A stretch of DNA of 64,000 nt, taken from assembly GCA_018829205.1 (NCBI GenBank), contig JAHJUE010000013.1, forward strand, positions 28,551-92,550, written 5' to 3'. A program made the position numbers and the translations under genes. Position 1 is the first letter of the stretch. Every line of letters begins with the position of its first letter. Under the pieces are notes generated by a model, which saw only the letters and a list, made by a program, of their open reading frames with translations, was not told the DNA's origin and ran no database searches. Positions 16,209 to 25,914 of this stretch are shown piece after piece. Origin of the DNA: Bacteroidota bacterium (GTDB lineage Bacteria > Bacteroidota > Ignavibacteria > Ignavibacteriales > Melioribacteraceae).

Positions 16209-16652
16209 ATGAATGAAGTATTAGTTGAATCAGGAATAGTAATAAAAAGCGGAAACGGAATAGCTGAAATACGTTTAAATAAAAACGAGTCTTGTGAAGA
16301 ATGCTCCGCTAAAATTTTCTGCAGTCCGGGAGAAAATAATTTAAGAACTATAACCGTATCAGACTCAATTGGAACGCTTCCTGGCGATAAAGTAAATATT
16401 GCAATCAGGGGGATTGAAGTATTAAAAGTTTCAGTTTTATTATACGGAATTCCTTTGATTTTAATTATTGCGGGAATTTTAGCGGGTATGTTTTTGCTTA
16501 AGGATTCAAATCATAAGGAAATTTATTCATTTTTATCGGGACTTTTATTAACTGGTTTATACTATACTTTTTTATACTTCAAATTTTCCATGACCAAAAA
16601 ATTAAAACCTCTCTCTAAAATTATATCTTCCTGCAGATCAGAAATAATTTAA
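16209..16652 (+). CDS. SoxR-reducing / RseC-MucC family membrane protein
   Basis: The 147-residue protein has an N-terminal beta-rich part with cysteines in CEECSAKIFC (30-39), then two transmembrane hairpins (about 75-95 and 105-122). RseC family proteins occur with rnf/rsx genes, where they help keep SoxR reduced, and in rpoE operons. The gene follows rnfB by 2 bp and is evidently the last gene of the operon. No soxR or rpoE is in the window, so a role as an Rnf-associated redox or assembly factor is the safer reading. Confidence 0.8.
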   Translation: MNEVLVESGIVIKSGNGIAEIRLNKNESCEECSAKIFCSPGENNLRTITVSDSIGTLPGDKVNIAIRGIEVLKVSVLLYGIPLILIIAGILAGMFLLKDSNHKEIYSFLSGLLLTGLYYTFLYFKFSMTKKLKPLSKIISSCRSEII

Positions 16653-16781
16653 CAATTAAGTGTAATTTTACTTTAAAAAAAAAGATTTTGTTCGATTATT
16701 AAGGACGGGAAATAATACACGTTGCAAGAATAAAGAGTGTATATTATTCATACTTATTATTGAAAATCTGGGACACAGTAT

Positions 16782-18377
16782 ATGCACGAAACACTCATTG
16801 ATACACAAAGTTTATTAACTTCTGTTTTTCAAGCCGCAGATGCTGGCATAAGTATAGTGAATAAAGAAGGTATTCTGATTGAAGCTAATAATACTTTTTG
16901 TCAGCTTTACGGATATATGCGTGAAGAATTGTTGGGATGTCATTTTACAAAACTTATTCCTGACGAATTTAAAGAAGAAGCCTTAAAACAGCATAGTGAA
17001 TTTTTTGAAAGCAAAGAAAGTATGAGGGGGCTCGGAATAGTAAAGCAGAAAAATGGAACCGAGATAAACGCTCAAATAACCGCAGTGAAAATTTTAGATT
17101 CGGCAGGTAATCCATACAGAATTACAACCGTTACCGATGTATCTGAAATTAAATATAATGAAGCTATTCAATCCGTACTTTTGGAAATTTCACAAGCAGC
17201 CGGTGTTGCAAGTTCACCCGACGAGTTATATAAACTAATTCACAATTATGTTGAAAGATTAATGCCCGTAAAGAATTTTTATATTGCATTATTTGATGAA
17301 GAAAACGATACTATTAAGTTCCCCTATTTGGTTGATGAAGTAGATGAAGAAGACGATGTGATTGTTAATGCGAAATCGAACAAAGGAATTACTGCCTATA
17401 TAATCAGACATCCAAAGGTATCTTTATTCAGAGAAGTTGAGCTTAGAAGAATGATAAAAAAGGGAGATATTGTTCAAATAGGACCGGTACCAAGTGTTTA
17501 TTTAGGAGCGCCTTTGATGATAAAAGATAAGCCGATTGGAGTTATGGCGCTTCAGAGTTATGACGATCAAAACGCTTACACTGAAAACGATAAAAATCTT
17601 ATTGAGCTAATTTCAGGTCAGGTTGCGCGCGTTATTGAAAGAAAAAAGTATGAAGAAGAAATAATTGTTGCCCGGCTTAAAGCCGAAGAATCAAACAGGA
17701 TAAAGTCAGAGTTTTTAGCTCAAATGTCGCATGAAATAAGAACACCTATCAACGCGATATTAAGTTTTTCTTCTTTAATTAGAGATGATTTGGAAGGAAA
17801 CGTAAGTGAAGACTTAAACGAAAGTTTTGACCTTATTGAAAGAGGCGGTAAAAGATTAATAAGAACAATTGATTTAATACTAAATGTAGCCCAGCTTCAA
17901 ACGGGAAAATATAAGGTGGATCTTGTTGAAGTTGATTTGGAAGAAGATATAATACTTCCTTTGTTTACCCAGTTCGAAAAAATTGCATCTTCAAACGGTT
18001 TAAAAATGTCCGTTAAAAATAACGTGGAATATTCAAAAATCGTTTGCGATTATTATTCAATAAATCAGCTGTTTATTAACTTGATTGACAACGCAATTAA
18101 ATATACGCTTACAGGTTCTATTGAAGTTCAAATAAACCGCACACCAAAAGAAAACTTAAAAGTTGATATTGTTGATACAGGAATTGGTATTTCCGAAGAG
18201 TTTCTTGAAAAAATATTTGAGATTTTTACTCAAGAAGAAAGCGGCTACTCAAGAAAATTTGAAGGTACGGGATTAGGCCTGTCACTTGTTAAGCAATACG
18301 CAAAATTGAATAATGCGGAAGTTTTTGTTGAAAGTATGAAAGGTAAAGGATCTAAGTTTTCCGTAGTATTTAACTAG
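16782..18377 (+). CDS. Cytosolic PAS-GAF histidine kinase
   Basis: The domain order is PAS (about 10-125), GAF (about 135-290), a HisKA domain with phospho-acceptor His317 in FLAQMSHEIRTP, and HATPase with N box NLIDNAIKYT, G1 DTGIGI and G2 GTGLGL. It has no transmembrane segment, so it should sense an intracellular cue through PAS or GAF. There is no receiver domain. Its kinase half is closely similar to that of the next gene downstream, which implies tandem duplication of the catalytic module. A partner regulator is not in the window. Confidence 0.88.
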   Translation: MHETLIDTQSLLTSVFQAADAGISIVNKEGILIEANNTFCQLYGYMREELLGCHFTKLIPDEFKEEALKQHSEFFESKESMRGLGIVKQKNGTEINAQITAVKILDSAGNPYRITTVTDVSEIKYNEAIQSVLLEISQAAGVASSPDELYKLIHNYVERLMPVKNFYIALFDEENDTIKFPYLVDEVDEEDDVIVNAKSNKGITAYIIRHPKVSLFREVELRRMIKKGDIVQIGPVPSVYLGAPLMIKDKPIGVMALQSYDDQNAYTENDKNLIELISGQVARVIERKKYEEEIIVARLKAEESNRIKSEFLAQMSHEIRTPINAILSFSSLIRDDLEGNVSEDLNESFDLIERGGKRLIRTIDLILNVAQLQTGKYKVDLVEVDLEEDIILPLFTQFEKIASSNGLKMSVKNNVEYSKIVCDYYSINQLFINLIDNAIKYTLTGSIEVQINRTPKENLKVDIVDTGIGISEEFLEKIFEIFTQEESGYSRKFEGTGLGLSLVKQYAKLNNAEVFVESMKGKGSKFSVVFN

Positions 18378-18477
18378 AATTTGCTATCTTCAAATTTTTT
18401 CTTTTCGGGAAATTTATTTATGAAAATATTTGGCTGATACCTATTATTTTTGTAATGATTAACAAACCGGTCATAGA

Positions 18478-21400
18478 TTGAAAATAAAATATTTTCTTAT
18501 AAATTTAATATTATTCCTCCTATTTTTATCCGATATAATATTCGCTCAGCAATTTTCCTCAAAGTATTATACCGAAGAAGAAGGTCTTCCTGATGCCCAA
18601 GTAAATGATATTTTACAGGACGAAAAAGGACGCATTTGGTTTGCTACAAGAAGCGGTATAGGCATTTATGACGGCAATAGCTGGGTTTATCACAATAATA
18701 CGAACGGACTATTAAAACAGAATATCCTAAAAATTCAGTTCGATAATTTTAATAAACCATGGGTATTATCATCTTCAAATAATATTTCCTTATCGTATCT
18801 TGAAAATAATAAGTGGAACGAGATAAAGGGCGTTAAATTAGATTTGGGAAGCAATTTTAAACTGACCGGATTTAAAGTTCAATATATAAATAATGAATTA
18901 ATTATTTTCGTCGGTACTAAATCTACCGGATTGTTTATTTTTAGACATGGTTATTGGAGTAATCTCACAAAAGAGTTCGGACTTCCGTCATCCAACATAA
19001 ATTCAATTGAATTTTATAATAATCTGTTTTTTGTTGGCACCTCACATGGAGCAGTATGCTTCGATAAAGACTTAAACTTAAAACCGCTCCCTTTTTTGGA
19101 AAAAGCCGGACATTCAATTTTATTGTTTAAATCTGATGTTATAGATTCTAATCTATGGTTAATGGGGGACAAAAATATTGGATATATTAAAAACGATAAT
19201 TTTATAAACGTTGCTGAAAATTCGGCATTAAAAAATGAATTCAATTATTATAACGCCTCGCTTGTTCCCAATTATTTTAACTCATTAGTTTACAGCTGTT
19301 ATCAATCGTTGCTTCTATTCGAAAAAGACTCCAGGCATTCATCAACGTTAAACTTGGAAAACGGGTTGCCTCAAATTGGAGCGACATCAATCTTTTTAGA
19401 TAGAGAAAAAAATCTTTGGATTACCGGCTTAAGAGGAGTGACAAAAATTTCAAGCATGCGTTTTGCAAATTATAATAATGATAACGGTTTATTCGAGGAC
19501 GAGGTTAGTGCAATTAATGAAATTAAGAATGGCGAATTAATCTTCGGACATAATAACGGTTTCTCATTCTTTTCAGGCGGAAGTTTTACTCATTTACAAA
19601 TTAAATCCCCTTTAACGAAAAATATTGGTTACAACAGAGTTTTGGACATTGCCGTTGATGGAAAGGGAAACGCTTATTTTGCCGCAGCCGAAACAGGTTT
19701 CGGAAGAATAGATATTAACAAAAATGTTTCTTGGCTTGGTAATGAAAATAAAAATTATGAAGCAGCCTCGGTTGAAGTCTCTGCAAAAGGTAATTTGTAC
19801 TGTCTTACTTATTCCAATTTGTATTTATATGAAAAAGAACAGTTGAAAAATATTTATTCTTTTGAAGATGATAAAGTCAGCGCACGAAAAATATTTTTTC
19901 ATAACAATGAAATTTTTATTGCAACTACAAACAGGGGACTAGCACATACTGCCGATGCTAAAAAATGGACATATATTCAATCATCTCAAAAAAAAGAAAT
20001 TAATAACGTTTATTCATTTTTAATAGATAATAAATTTGGAAAACTTGTCGGTACGGAAGCTGGACTTTTTCTTGTTGACGGAGATTCATTAAAAAAATTC
20101 ATGGTTAATGATTTTGAAATTAACCGCCCGGTTTATTTTATCGCGCGTGATACTCTAAATAATTTATGGATGGGAACTAATAACGGGGTGTATTGCTGGG
20201 ACGGTGAAATAGCCCGGCATTATTCAAATAAAACCGGCCTGCTGGGTCATGAAACAAATAGAGACGCGGGATATGTTTGCTCAAAAGGATGTATCTGGAT
20301 TGGCACTGATAAAGGAGCTTCAAGATACCTACGTCAATTTGATAAAGTTTCGGAAATTGCAGCTCCTATTGTTATTTTAGATTCAATACTGATTGACGGG
20401 ATTTCGTATCCGGGCAATAAAGCTTTAAGTATGCCCGCGTCAAAAAATAACGTCATTTTTGAAGTAGATATAATTTCTTTTATTGCCGAAGATCATAATA
20501 TTCTTAATTATAAACTTGAAGGATATGACGCTGAATGGCAGAAACCTCTGGATTCAAAATCTAGTTTTATAAGATATACAAATTTACCGCCGGGCGAATA
20601 TTATCTTAACCTGAAAGCCTATAACGTACTTAACCAAGTAAGTGAAATTGTTAAATCAGAAATTATAGTAATTGAAAAACCGTTTTATTCTTCCTATTGG
20701 TTTTATCTTGGTGTTATTCTGCTGCTTGTATTTTTTGTCTTTGTCGCGTTTAAAGAATTTGAAAGAATACAATTTTCTAAAAAACTTGAAAAAGAAATAA
20801 AGGTAAGATTGGTAGAGCTTAAGGAATCTGAAAGCAAATATGAGTCATTATTGTCGAACTTACAGGACGGATTCTTTGTAGTACAGGACGGAATTGTAAA
20901 GTTGGCAAATAATGCCCTGGCAAGAATGCTGGGTTACGAATTACACGAGTTGATAGATAGAAGTTATGAAAATTTAATAGCTCCTGAGAACCTGCATATA
21001 GTATTGCATCGATATAATGAAAGACAATCCGGAGCCAATATTATAAATGAATATGAATTCAAGATGCTTCATAAAAACGGAAGCCGCGTATTTGTGAATA
21101 TGAATGTAAATATTGGATTATATGAGGGGAATAAAGCAACTATAGGAACTCTTAAAGACATCACAGAAAGAAAAAGAAACGAAGAATTGTTAAATAAATT
21201 GTCAACTGCCGTAAAACAAAGCCCTAATATTGTTATAATCACCGATCAATACGGCGTAATAGAATATGTTAATCCCACTTTTACATTGGTGAGCGGATAT
21301 ACATTTGAAGAAATAAAAAACAGAAATATTAATTTAATTAAATCCGGATTAATTGAAACCGCTGTTTACGATGATATGTGGATTACGATTAAAAGAGGCG

Positions 21401-22650
21401 ATCTGTGGAGAGGGGAATTAATAAATAAAAAGAAAAACGGAGAACTTTATTGGGTTAGGGCAACAATTTCTCCTATTATCGATGGGAAAGAAAAAACTAC
21501 AACTCATTACCTTGCAACACAGGAAGATATTACATTTGAAAAATATGCGAATGAAGAAATTCAAAAAGGCGAAAAATTAATAAATACGGTATTAAACAAT
21601 GTGCCGGTTATGATTTTTGCATTCGATAAAAATGGAAATATATCTTTTGTCAACGGTAAAATATTGGGTACTCTCGGGTTTACACAGGAAATGGCTGTAG
21701 GGAAATCATCATTCAAATTATTTGCTAAATCACCTGATATACTAAACGATATAAAAATGGCGCTTAACGGCGAGTCATTTACTTCAGTAAGAAGAATAAG
21801 AAGATATACGTTCGAAGTTACATATACTCCGATGTACAATTCCGAAAATAAATATACGGGCACTTTAGGCATAGCTTATAATATAACCGACAGAAAGAAA
21901 TATGAAATTGATTTAATAAAAGCTAAAGAAGAAGCTGAAAAATCGGACAGACTAAAATCAGAATTTCTGGCGCAAATGTCGCATGAAATCAGAACGCCTA
22001 TAAATTCAATTTTAAGCTTTACAACGCTTCTAAAAGAAGAACTGAAAAACAGCATGCCGGAAGATCTGGCCGACGGATTTATATTTATAGAAAACGGAGC
22101 TAAGAGATTAATTAGAACCATTGACCTAATTTTGAATATGTCTCAAATTCAAACCGGTACGTATCTGCCTTATTTTAGCGAACTTGATCTTGATAAAGAT
22201 ATTCTAAGAGGTATTATCACTGAATTTCAAGGTGTCGCTTTAAATAAAAAAATAGATTTAATTTATTCGGTTATTTCCGATAATAATTATATTAAAGGGG
22301 ATAGTTATACATTAGGCCAAATTTTTGCGAACCTTGTAGATAACGCGATAAAATATACCCCTAAAGGCAAAATTGAAGTTGAAGTAACAAAATTTAACGG
22401 GGATCTTGTTGTTAAAATAAACGATACTGGAATTGGAATCTCAAATGAGTTTATCCCTGATTTGTTTACACCATTTACTCAGGAAGAATCAGGATATACA
22501 AGAAAATTTGAAGGCAACGGTCTCGGGCTTGCATTAGTAAAAAAATACGTTGAAATGAATAACGCTGTTATTAATGTTGAAAGTCAAAAAGGAATCGGAA
22601 CCTCATTTGCGGTTTCATTTAAAGGAATAAAACATTTACCTCCCGTTTAA
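18478..22650 (+). CDS. Periplasmic-propeller, triple-PAS sensor histidine kinase
   Basis: The TTG start is chosen because it directly precedes a signal peptide (residues 1-24, ending IIFAQ). Two-component-regulator propeller repeats fill about 25-640 (for example DILQDEKGRIWFAT and DREKNLWITG), followed by a Y_Y_Y domain (about 650-735), one transmembrane helix near 742-762, three PAS domains (about 790-905, 910-1030, 1040-1145) and a HisKA/HATPase kinase with phospho-acceptor His1169. This resembles the Bacteroidota hybrid sensors that bind glycans outside the inner membrane, but the receiver and AraC-type output domains are absent at the C-terminus. The ligand is unknown. It shares its stop-codon bases with the convergent repeat-protein gene. 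Confidence 0.85.
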   Translation: MKIKYFLINLILFLLFLSDIIFAQQFSSKYYTEEEGLPDAQVNDILQDEKGRIWFATRSGIGIYDGNSWVYHNNTNGLLKQNILKIQFDNFNKPWVLSSSNNISLSYLENNKWNEIKGVKLDLGSNFKLTGFKVQYINNELIIFVGTKSTGLFIFRHGYWSNLTKEFGLPSSNINSIEFYNNLFFVGTSHGAVCFDKDLNLKPLPFLEKAGHSILLFKSDVIDSNLWLMGDKNIGYIKNDNFINVAENSALKNEFNYYNASLVPNYFNSLVYSCYQSLLLFEKDSRHSSTLNLENGLPQIGATSIFLDREKNLWITGLRGVTKISSMRFANYNNDNGLFEDEVSAINEIKNGELIFGHNNGFSFFSGGSFTHLQIKSPLTKNIGYNRVLDIAVDGKGNAYFAAAETGFGRIDINKNVSWLGNENKNYEAASVEVSAKGNLYCLTYSNLYLYEKEQLKNIYSFEDDKVSARKIFFHNNEIFIATTNRGLAHTADAKKWTYIQSSQKKEINNVYSFLIDNKFGKLVGTEAGLFLVDGDSLKKFMVNDFEINRPVYFIARDTLNNLWMGTNNGVYCWDGEIARHYSNKTGLLGHETNRDAGYVCSKGCIWIGTDKGASRYLRQFDKVSEIAAPIVILDSILIDGISYPGNKALSMPASKNNVIFEVDIISFIAEDHNILNYKLEGYDAEWQKPLDSKSSFIRYTNLPPGEYYLNLKAYNVLNQVSEIVKSEIIVIEKPFYSSYWFYLGVILLLVFFVFVAFKEFERIQFSKKLEKEIKVRLVELKESESKYESLLSNLQDGFFVVQDGIVKLANNALARMLGYELHELIDRSYENLIAPENLHIVLHRYNERQSGANIINEYEFKMLHKNGSRVFVNMNVNIGLYEGNKATIGTLKDITERKRNEELLNKLSTAVKQSPNIVIITDQYGVIEYVNPTFTLVSGYTFEEIKNRNINLIKSGLIETAVYDDMWITIKRGDLWRGELINKKKNGELYWVRATISPIIDGKEKTTTHYLATQEDITFEKYANEEIQKGEKLINTVLNNVPVMIFAFDKNGNISFVNGKILGTLGFTQEMAVGKSSFKLFAKSPDILNDIKMALNGESFTSVRRIRRYTFEVTYTPMYNSENKYTGTLGIAYNITDRKKYEIDLIKAKEEAEKSDRLKSEFLAQMSHEIRTPINSILSFTTLLKEELKNSMPEDLADGFIFIENGAKRLIRTIDLILNMSQIQTGTYLPYFSELDLDKDILRGIITEFQGVALNKKIDLIYSVISDNNYIKGDSYTLGQIFANLVDNAIKYTPKGKIEVEVTKFNGDLVVKINDTGIGISNEFIPDLFTPFTQEESGYTRKFEGNGLGLALVKKYVEMNNAVINVESQKGIGTSFAVSFKGIKHLPPV

Positions 22651-23966
22651 TTCTTATCGGATAAATTATGTCCCTCAGAATTAAAATATTCCGAACTCGT
22701 CATCTCTCCTTCTTTATATAAAGATTTTCTTTTCAGTCTGCCGTTATTGTAGTAGGAATAATAAATCCCGTTAAGTAAATTATTTTCATAAATACTGTAA
22801 TCTGATATTTCCCCGTTCTCATAATACCAGGTTGATATTCCTTCACGCCGCCCTTTTCTATAAGATTCCTGAGACCACAAATTTCCCGACTTATAATAAA
22901 ATTTTGAAACTCCTTCAAGATTTCCGTTCCTGTATTTTTTTTCGGCTTTTAACTCACCGGTTTCGTAAAATTCTTCGGACTCTCCCTCAAGAATATCTAC
23001 TACATAATTATTTCTTTTTACCAGTACGCCTTTTTCATTAAATATTTTTTCTTCGCCGTTTTTATAACCATTTAGATATTCGGAAATGCTGCTTATAATC
23101 CCGCCGTCATGATAAGTCACGTTTATGCTGTCAAGTTTATCATCTTTAAAATTTAACACGGATTTTAAATATCCGCTTTGATAATAATATTTATTAATTC
23201 CGAAACGTTTGCCTTCTTTGAACTTTAATTCGGATTTTAATGCGCCGTCACCGTAATATTCATTAAATGATTCTTCAACTTTGTCAAAATTACCCACTAT
23301 GTCATAACGTACTCTTTTTACAATTTGACCTTCTTCGTAGGTATCAACTACCTTAATCGAGCCGTCGGCATAATAAATATATGATGTACCGTGGAGGTTG
23401 TTATTTTTATAGTGAGCTTCAAGAGCTATTTGACCGAAATCATAATAAACTTTCGAAACACCCTCAAGATTTCCGTTAACATAATTACGCTCAACTTCGA
23501 GTTTACCGTTTTCGAAATATATTTTCGAAAGTCCGTTTAACTCTCCGTTCTCATAATACCAGATACCTTGAAGGGCACCGCTTGAATAATAAGTTTTTGT
23601 AAATCCTTTTTGTATTCCGTATTCATAGTTCGGTTCTGCCCATAGTTCACCGGTTTCGCGGTACCATTTAGAAATGCCCTCCAATTTCCCGTTAAGATAA
23701 TACCATTCCATACTTAAGGTTCCGTCGGGAAAATACCATTTTGAGATGCCTTCTTCTTTGCCGTTTTCAAAATACCACTCTTTCCAAAGCTGACCGTCTT
23801 CGTAATATTCTTTATAAAAACCATGACGTATTTCACTAACATATTCGCCGGCTGTCTTAAGCGCGCCGTTCTGATAATATGTTTTTTTTACCTCGTAGCC
23901 GCTTTGAGAAAATAAAATGCAGGGGATCAAAAATAATACAAGTATATATAATTTTAAAAAATTCAT
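22647..23966 (-). CDS. Exported MORN-variant (YwqK-type) repeat protein
   Basis: A signal peptide (MNFLKLYILVLFLIPCILFSQ) is followed by roughly 17 tandem repeats of about 22 residues with the pattern YY.NG.L..E..Y.NG...G, which fills the whole 439 aa. Such MORN_2 repeats are annotated as YwqK family antitoxins in automated pipelines, but this one is exported and has no toxin partner beside it, so that label should not be taken literally. It probably forms an extended beta solenoid in the periplasm or on the surface. Its stop overlaps the stop of the convergent sensor kinase through a TTAA palindrome. Confidence 0.75.
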   Translation of the reverse strand: MNFLKLYILVLFLIPCILFSQSGYEVKKTYYQNGALKTAGEYVSEIRHGFYKEYYEDGQLWKEWYFENGKEEGISKWYFPDGTLSMEWYYLNGKLEGISKWYRETGELWAEPNYEYGIQKGFTKTYYSSGALQGIWYYENGELNGLSKIYFENGKLEVERNYVNGNLEGVSKVYYDFGQIALEAHYKNNNLHGTSYIYYADGSIKVVDTYEEGQIVKRVRYDIVGNFDKVEESFNEYYGDGALKSELKFKEGKRFGINKYYYQSGYLKSVLNFKDDKLDSINVTYHDGGIISSISEYLNGYKNGEEKIFNEKGVLVKRNNYVVDILEGESEEFYETGELKAEKKYRNGNLEGVSKFYYKSGNLWSQESYRKGRREGISTWYYENGEISDYSIYENNLLNGIYYSYYNNGRLKRKSLYKEGEMTSSEYFNSEGHNLSDKN

Positions 23967-24089
23967 AATTCCCGGTTAAATTTTATTGCCAAAACTACAC
24001 AAAAGAGAATGAATTACAAAAAAATATAAATAGTTTTCAATGAAATTCTTTATTTTAATTGAATCATTTATACAATCAATTAAAAAATT

Positions 24090-24491
24090 ATGTTCAAAGA
24101 AAAAGTTAAAATTAATTTTTACGATTGCGATCCGGCCGGTATTTTGTTTTATGCCAACCTATTTAAATTTGCTCACAAAATTTATGAATCTTTTATTGAA
24201 AGTTTTGACCTAAGCGATAGTTATTTTGACAGTAATGAATTTGTTGTGCCTATAACGCATGCGGACGGCGAATATTTTATTCCAATGAAACCCGGCGATG
24301 AAATTGAGGTGTCGGTTTATGTCTCTCAATTAAGAAATTCTTCATTCGAGCTTTTATACAAATTTATTAACAAAGATTTTAATATTTGCGCTCAAGTAAA
24401 AACTGTTCATGTTTTTGTTAATAAAACTTCTTTTAAGAAAATCGAAATACCGTCAGAAATATTAATGAAATTGGACTCTAATAAAGGCTAA
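24090..24491 (+). CDS. Hotdog-fold acyl-CoA thioesterase (possible DHNA-CoA hydrolase)
   Basis: This 133-aa single-domain hotdog protein belongs to the 4-hydroxybenzoyl-CoA thioesterase group; YDCDPAGILFYANLFKFAH (11-29) includes the catalytic Asp of the family's D.AG..Y.. motif. Its 3' end overlaps the end of menE on the opposite strand by 14 bp. The men operon lacks any other candidate for 1,4-dihydroxy-2-naphthoyl-CoA hydrolysis, the step between MenB and MenA, so this gene may supply it. A general acyl-CoA thioesterase role is equally compatible with the sequence. Confidence 0.7.
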   Translation: MFKEKVKINFYDCDPAGILFYANLFKFAHKIYESFIESFDLSDSYFDSNEFVVPITHADGEYFIPMKPGDEIEVSVYVSQLRNSSFELLYKFINKDFNICAQVKTVHVFVNKTSFKKIEIPSEILMKLDSNKG

Positions 24492-25914
24492 GCATTTTTA
24501 ACAATTCTTCTTTTCTCACCTTTCCCAAAGCGGTTTTTGGAATCGATTTAATTATATAAATATTTTTAGGAATTTTATATGAAGCGATTTTCGACTTCAA
24601 ATAATCGCGTATCATATTTTCATTCAAACCCGTCTTTGCCGGAACAACCGCGCAAGCTACAGATTGTCCCCATTGTTTATCTTTAACCCCGAATGTATAA
24701 ACGTCGGCAATTAAAATATTTTCAAGCAAGGTATTGGTAATTTCATTAGCATTTATATTCTCGCCGCCTGAAATTATAATGTCGTCAATTCTTCCTTCAA
24801 TAAATAGGTATCCATCTTCATCAATAAATCCGTAATCATTTGAGTGAAATTTCCCATTTATAAGATTTTGCGATTCTTCTTTATAATATCCATTTGCTAC
24901 AGATAAACCTTCAATTAAAACTTCACCTTTGTTCTTACCCAATATCGTAATTGAATTGTCTTGAATTGCTTTCCCGGCTGAATCAAGTTTTATAAGTTTC
25001 TTCCTTAAATCAAGAGCCGAAACCATTGAACAAGTTTCTGTTGAACCGTAAACTTTTATAATTGGCCATCCTAATTTTATAGCTTCAAGTAACATGTTCT
25101 TTTCTATGGGTCCGCCTCCTATAAACAAAGCTTTTAACTTACTATTCGGAGCAGTTTTCGCTGAAGTTATTCTTAATAGTTGAGTCGATACAAAAGAAAT
25201 GAATGACGGATTATGTTCGTTAATAAAAGTTGTAAGCGATTCATTTGTTAATGGCCCTGGCAATAATAAGGTGCTTCGGTTAAATAATGCTCTGATAAAA
25301 ATCATAAATCCGCCGATATGATATAAGGGAAGGCTCGCAAGCCATGTATCATTTTGTCGGGCACCGGACAGCTTGTAGGTTTGAAGCGCGCTTGAGTGAA
25401 AATTCCCAAAAGTAAAAACAACAGCTTTTGGTTTATCGCTTGAACCCGAAGTGAAAAGAATTAGAGAATTTTTATCGAAATTAAGTTCGATCTCATGATC
25501 AGAATCTATTGGCTGCACCGAATCATAAAAAGGAATTTCAATTACGGTTGTTCCAGTTTCAAAAGAAAATTTGCTTTTAATTTCTTTGTGTATTAAAACG
25601 TAAGCGCAATCGGTAAATTTAATTTGATTATTAAGTTCTTGATTTGTCAATCTAATATTTAAAGGAACAGGCACCGTGCCTATTTTCCAGAGCGCAATTA
25701 CTGAAATTATAAAATCAATATTATTTTCTGAAATTATTGCGCAATTACAATTATTACTTACTCCGGCGTTAAGCAATTTATTTGCGGCATTTTTGACAAG
25801 CCGGCTTAATGATTTGAATGTTACCTGACTTGAATTTGTAATTAAGGCAACCGCATTCGGGTTTTCTAAGAAATTAAGGGATAAGTATTCTTTATTATCA
25901 TTAGAATGTGTCAT
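24478..25914 (-). CDS. menE: o-Succinylbenzoate--CoA ligase
   Basis: This is an adenylate-forming ligase of 478 aa with P-loop LILFTSGSSDKPK at 151-163, the STETCSM motif, a GRIDDIIISGGENINANEI hinge region and the C-terminal catalytic Lys in PKTALGKVRKEEL. It activates o-succinylbenzoate with ATP and CoA in menaquinone synthesis. It is the last gene of the operon; its start codon overlaps the menC stop by one base. The P-loop has SSD in place of the usual TTG. Confidence 0.9.
   Translation of the reverse strand: MTHSNDNKEYLSLNFLENPNAVALITNSSQVTFKSLSRLVKNAANKLLNAGVSNNCNCAIISENNIDFIISVIALWKIGTVPVPLNIRLTNQELNNQIKFTDCAYVLIHKEIKSKFSFETGTTVIEIPFYDSVQPIDSDHEIELNFDKNSLILFTSGSSDKPKAVVFTFGNFHSSALQTYKLSGARQNDTWLASLPLYHIGGFMIFIRALFNRSTLLLPGPLTNESLTTFINEHNPSFISFVSTQLLRITSAKTAPNSKLKALFIGGGPIEKNMLLEAIKLGWPIIKVYGSTETCSMVSALDLRKKLIKLDSAGKAIQDNSITILGKNKGEVLIEGLSVANGYYKEESQNLINGKFHSNDYGFIDEDGYLFIEGRIDDIIISGGENINANEITNTLLENILIADVYTFGVKDKQWGQSVACAVVPAKTGLNENMIRDYLKSKIASYKIPKNIYIIKSIPKTALGKVRKEELLKMLSLY

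Noticed and set aside
16711..16748. Inverted AATAATACAC...GTGTATATTATT upstream of the PAS-GAF kinase
   Set aside because: The arms match only through five bases before a two-base insertion breaks the stem; too weak to call an operator or terminator.
22733..22918. A minus-strand frame inside the MORN-repeat gene
   Set aside because: It is a shadow frame created by the repetitive coding sequence, entirely inside a gene with a clear repeat pattern.
22647..23966. A toxin-antitoxin module based on the YwqK label
   Set aside because: The protein has a signal peptide, and both neighbours are a sensor kinase and a thioesterase; no toxin-sized gene is adjacent.
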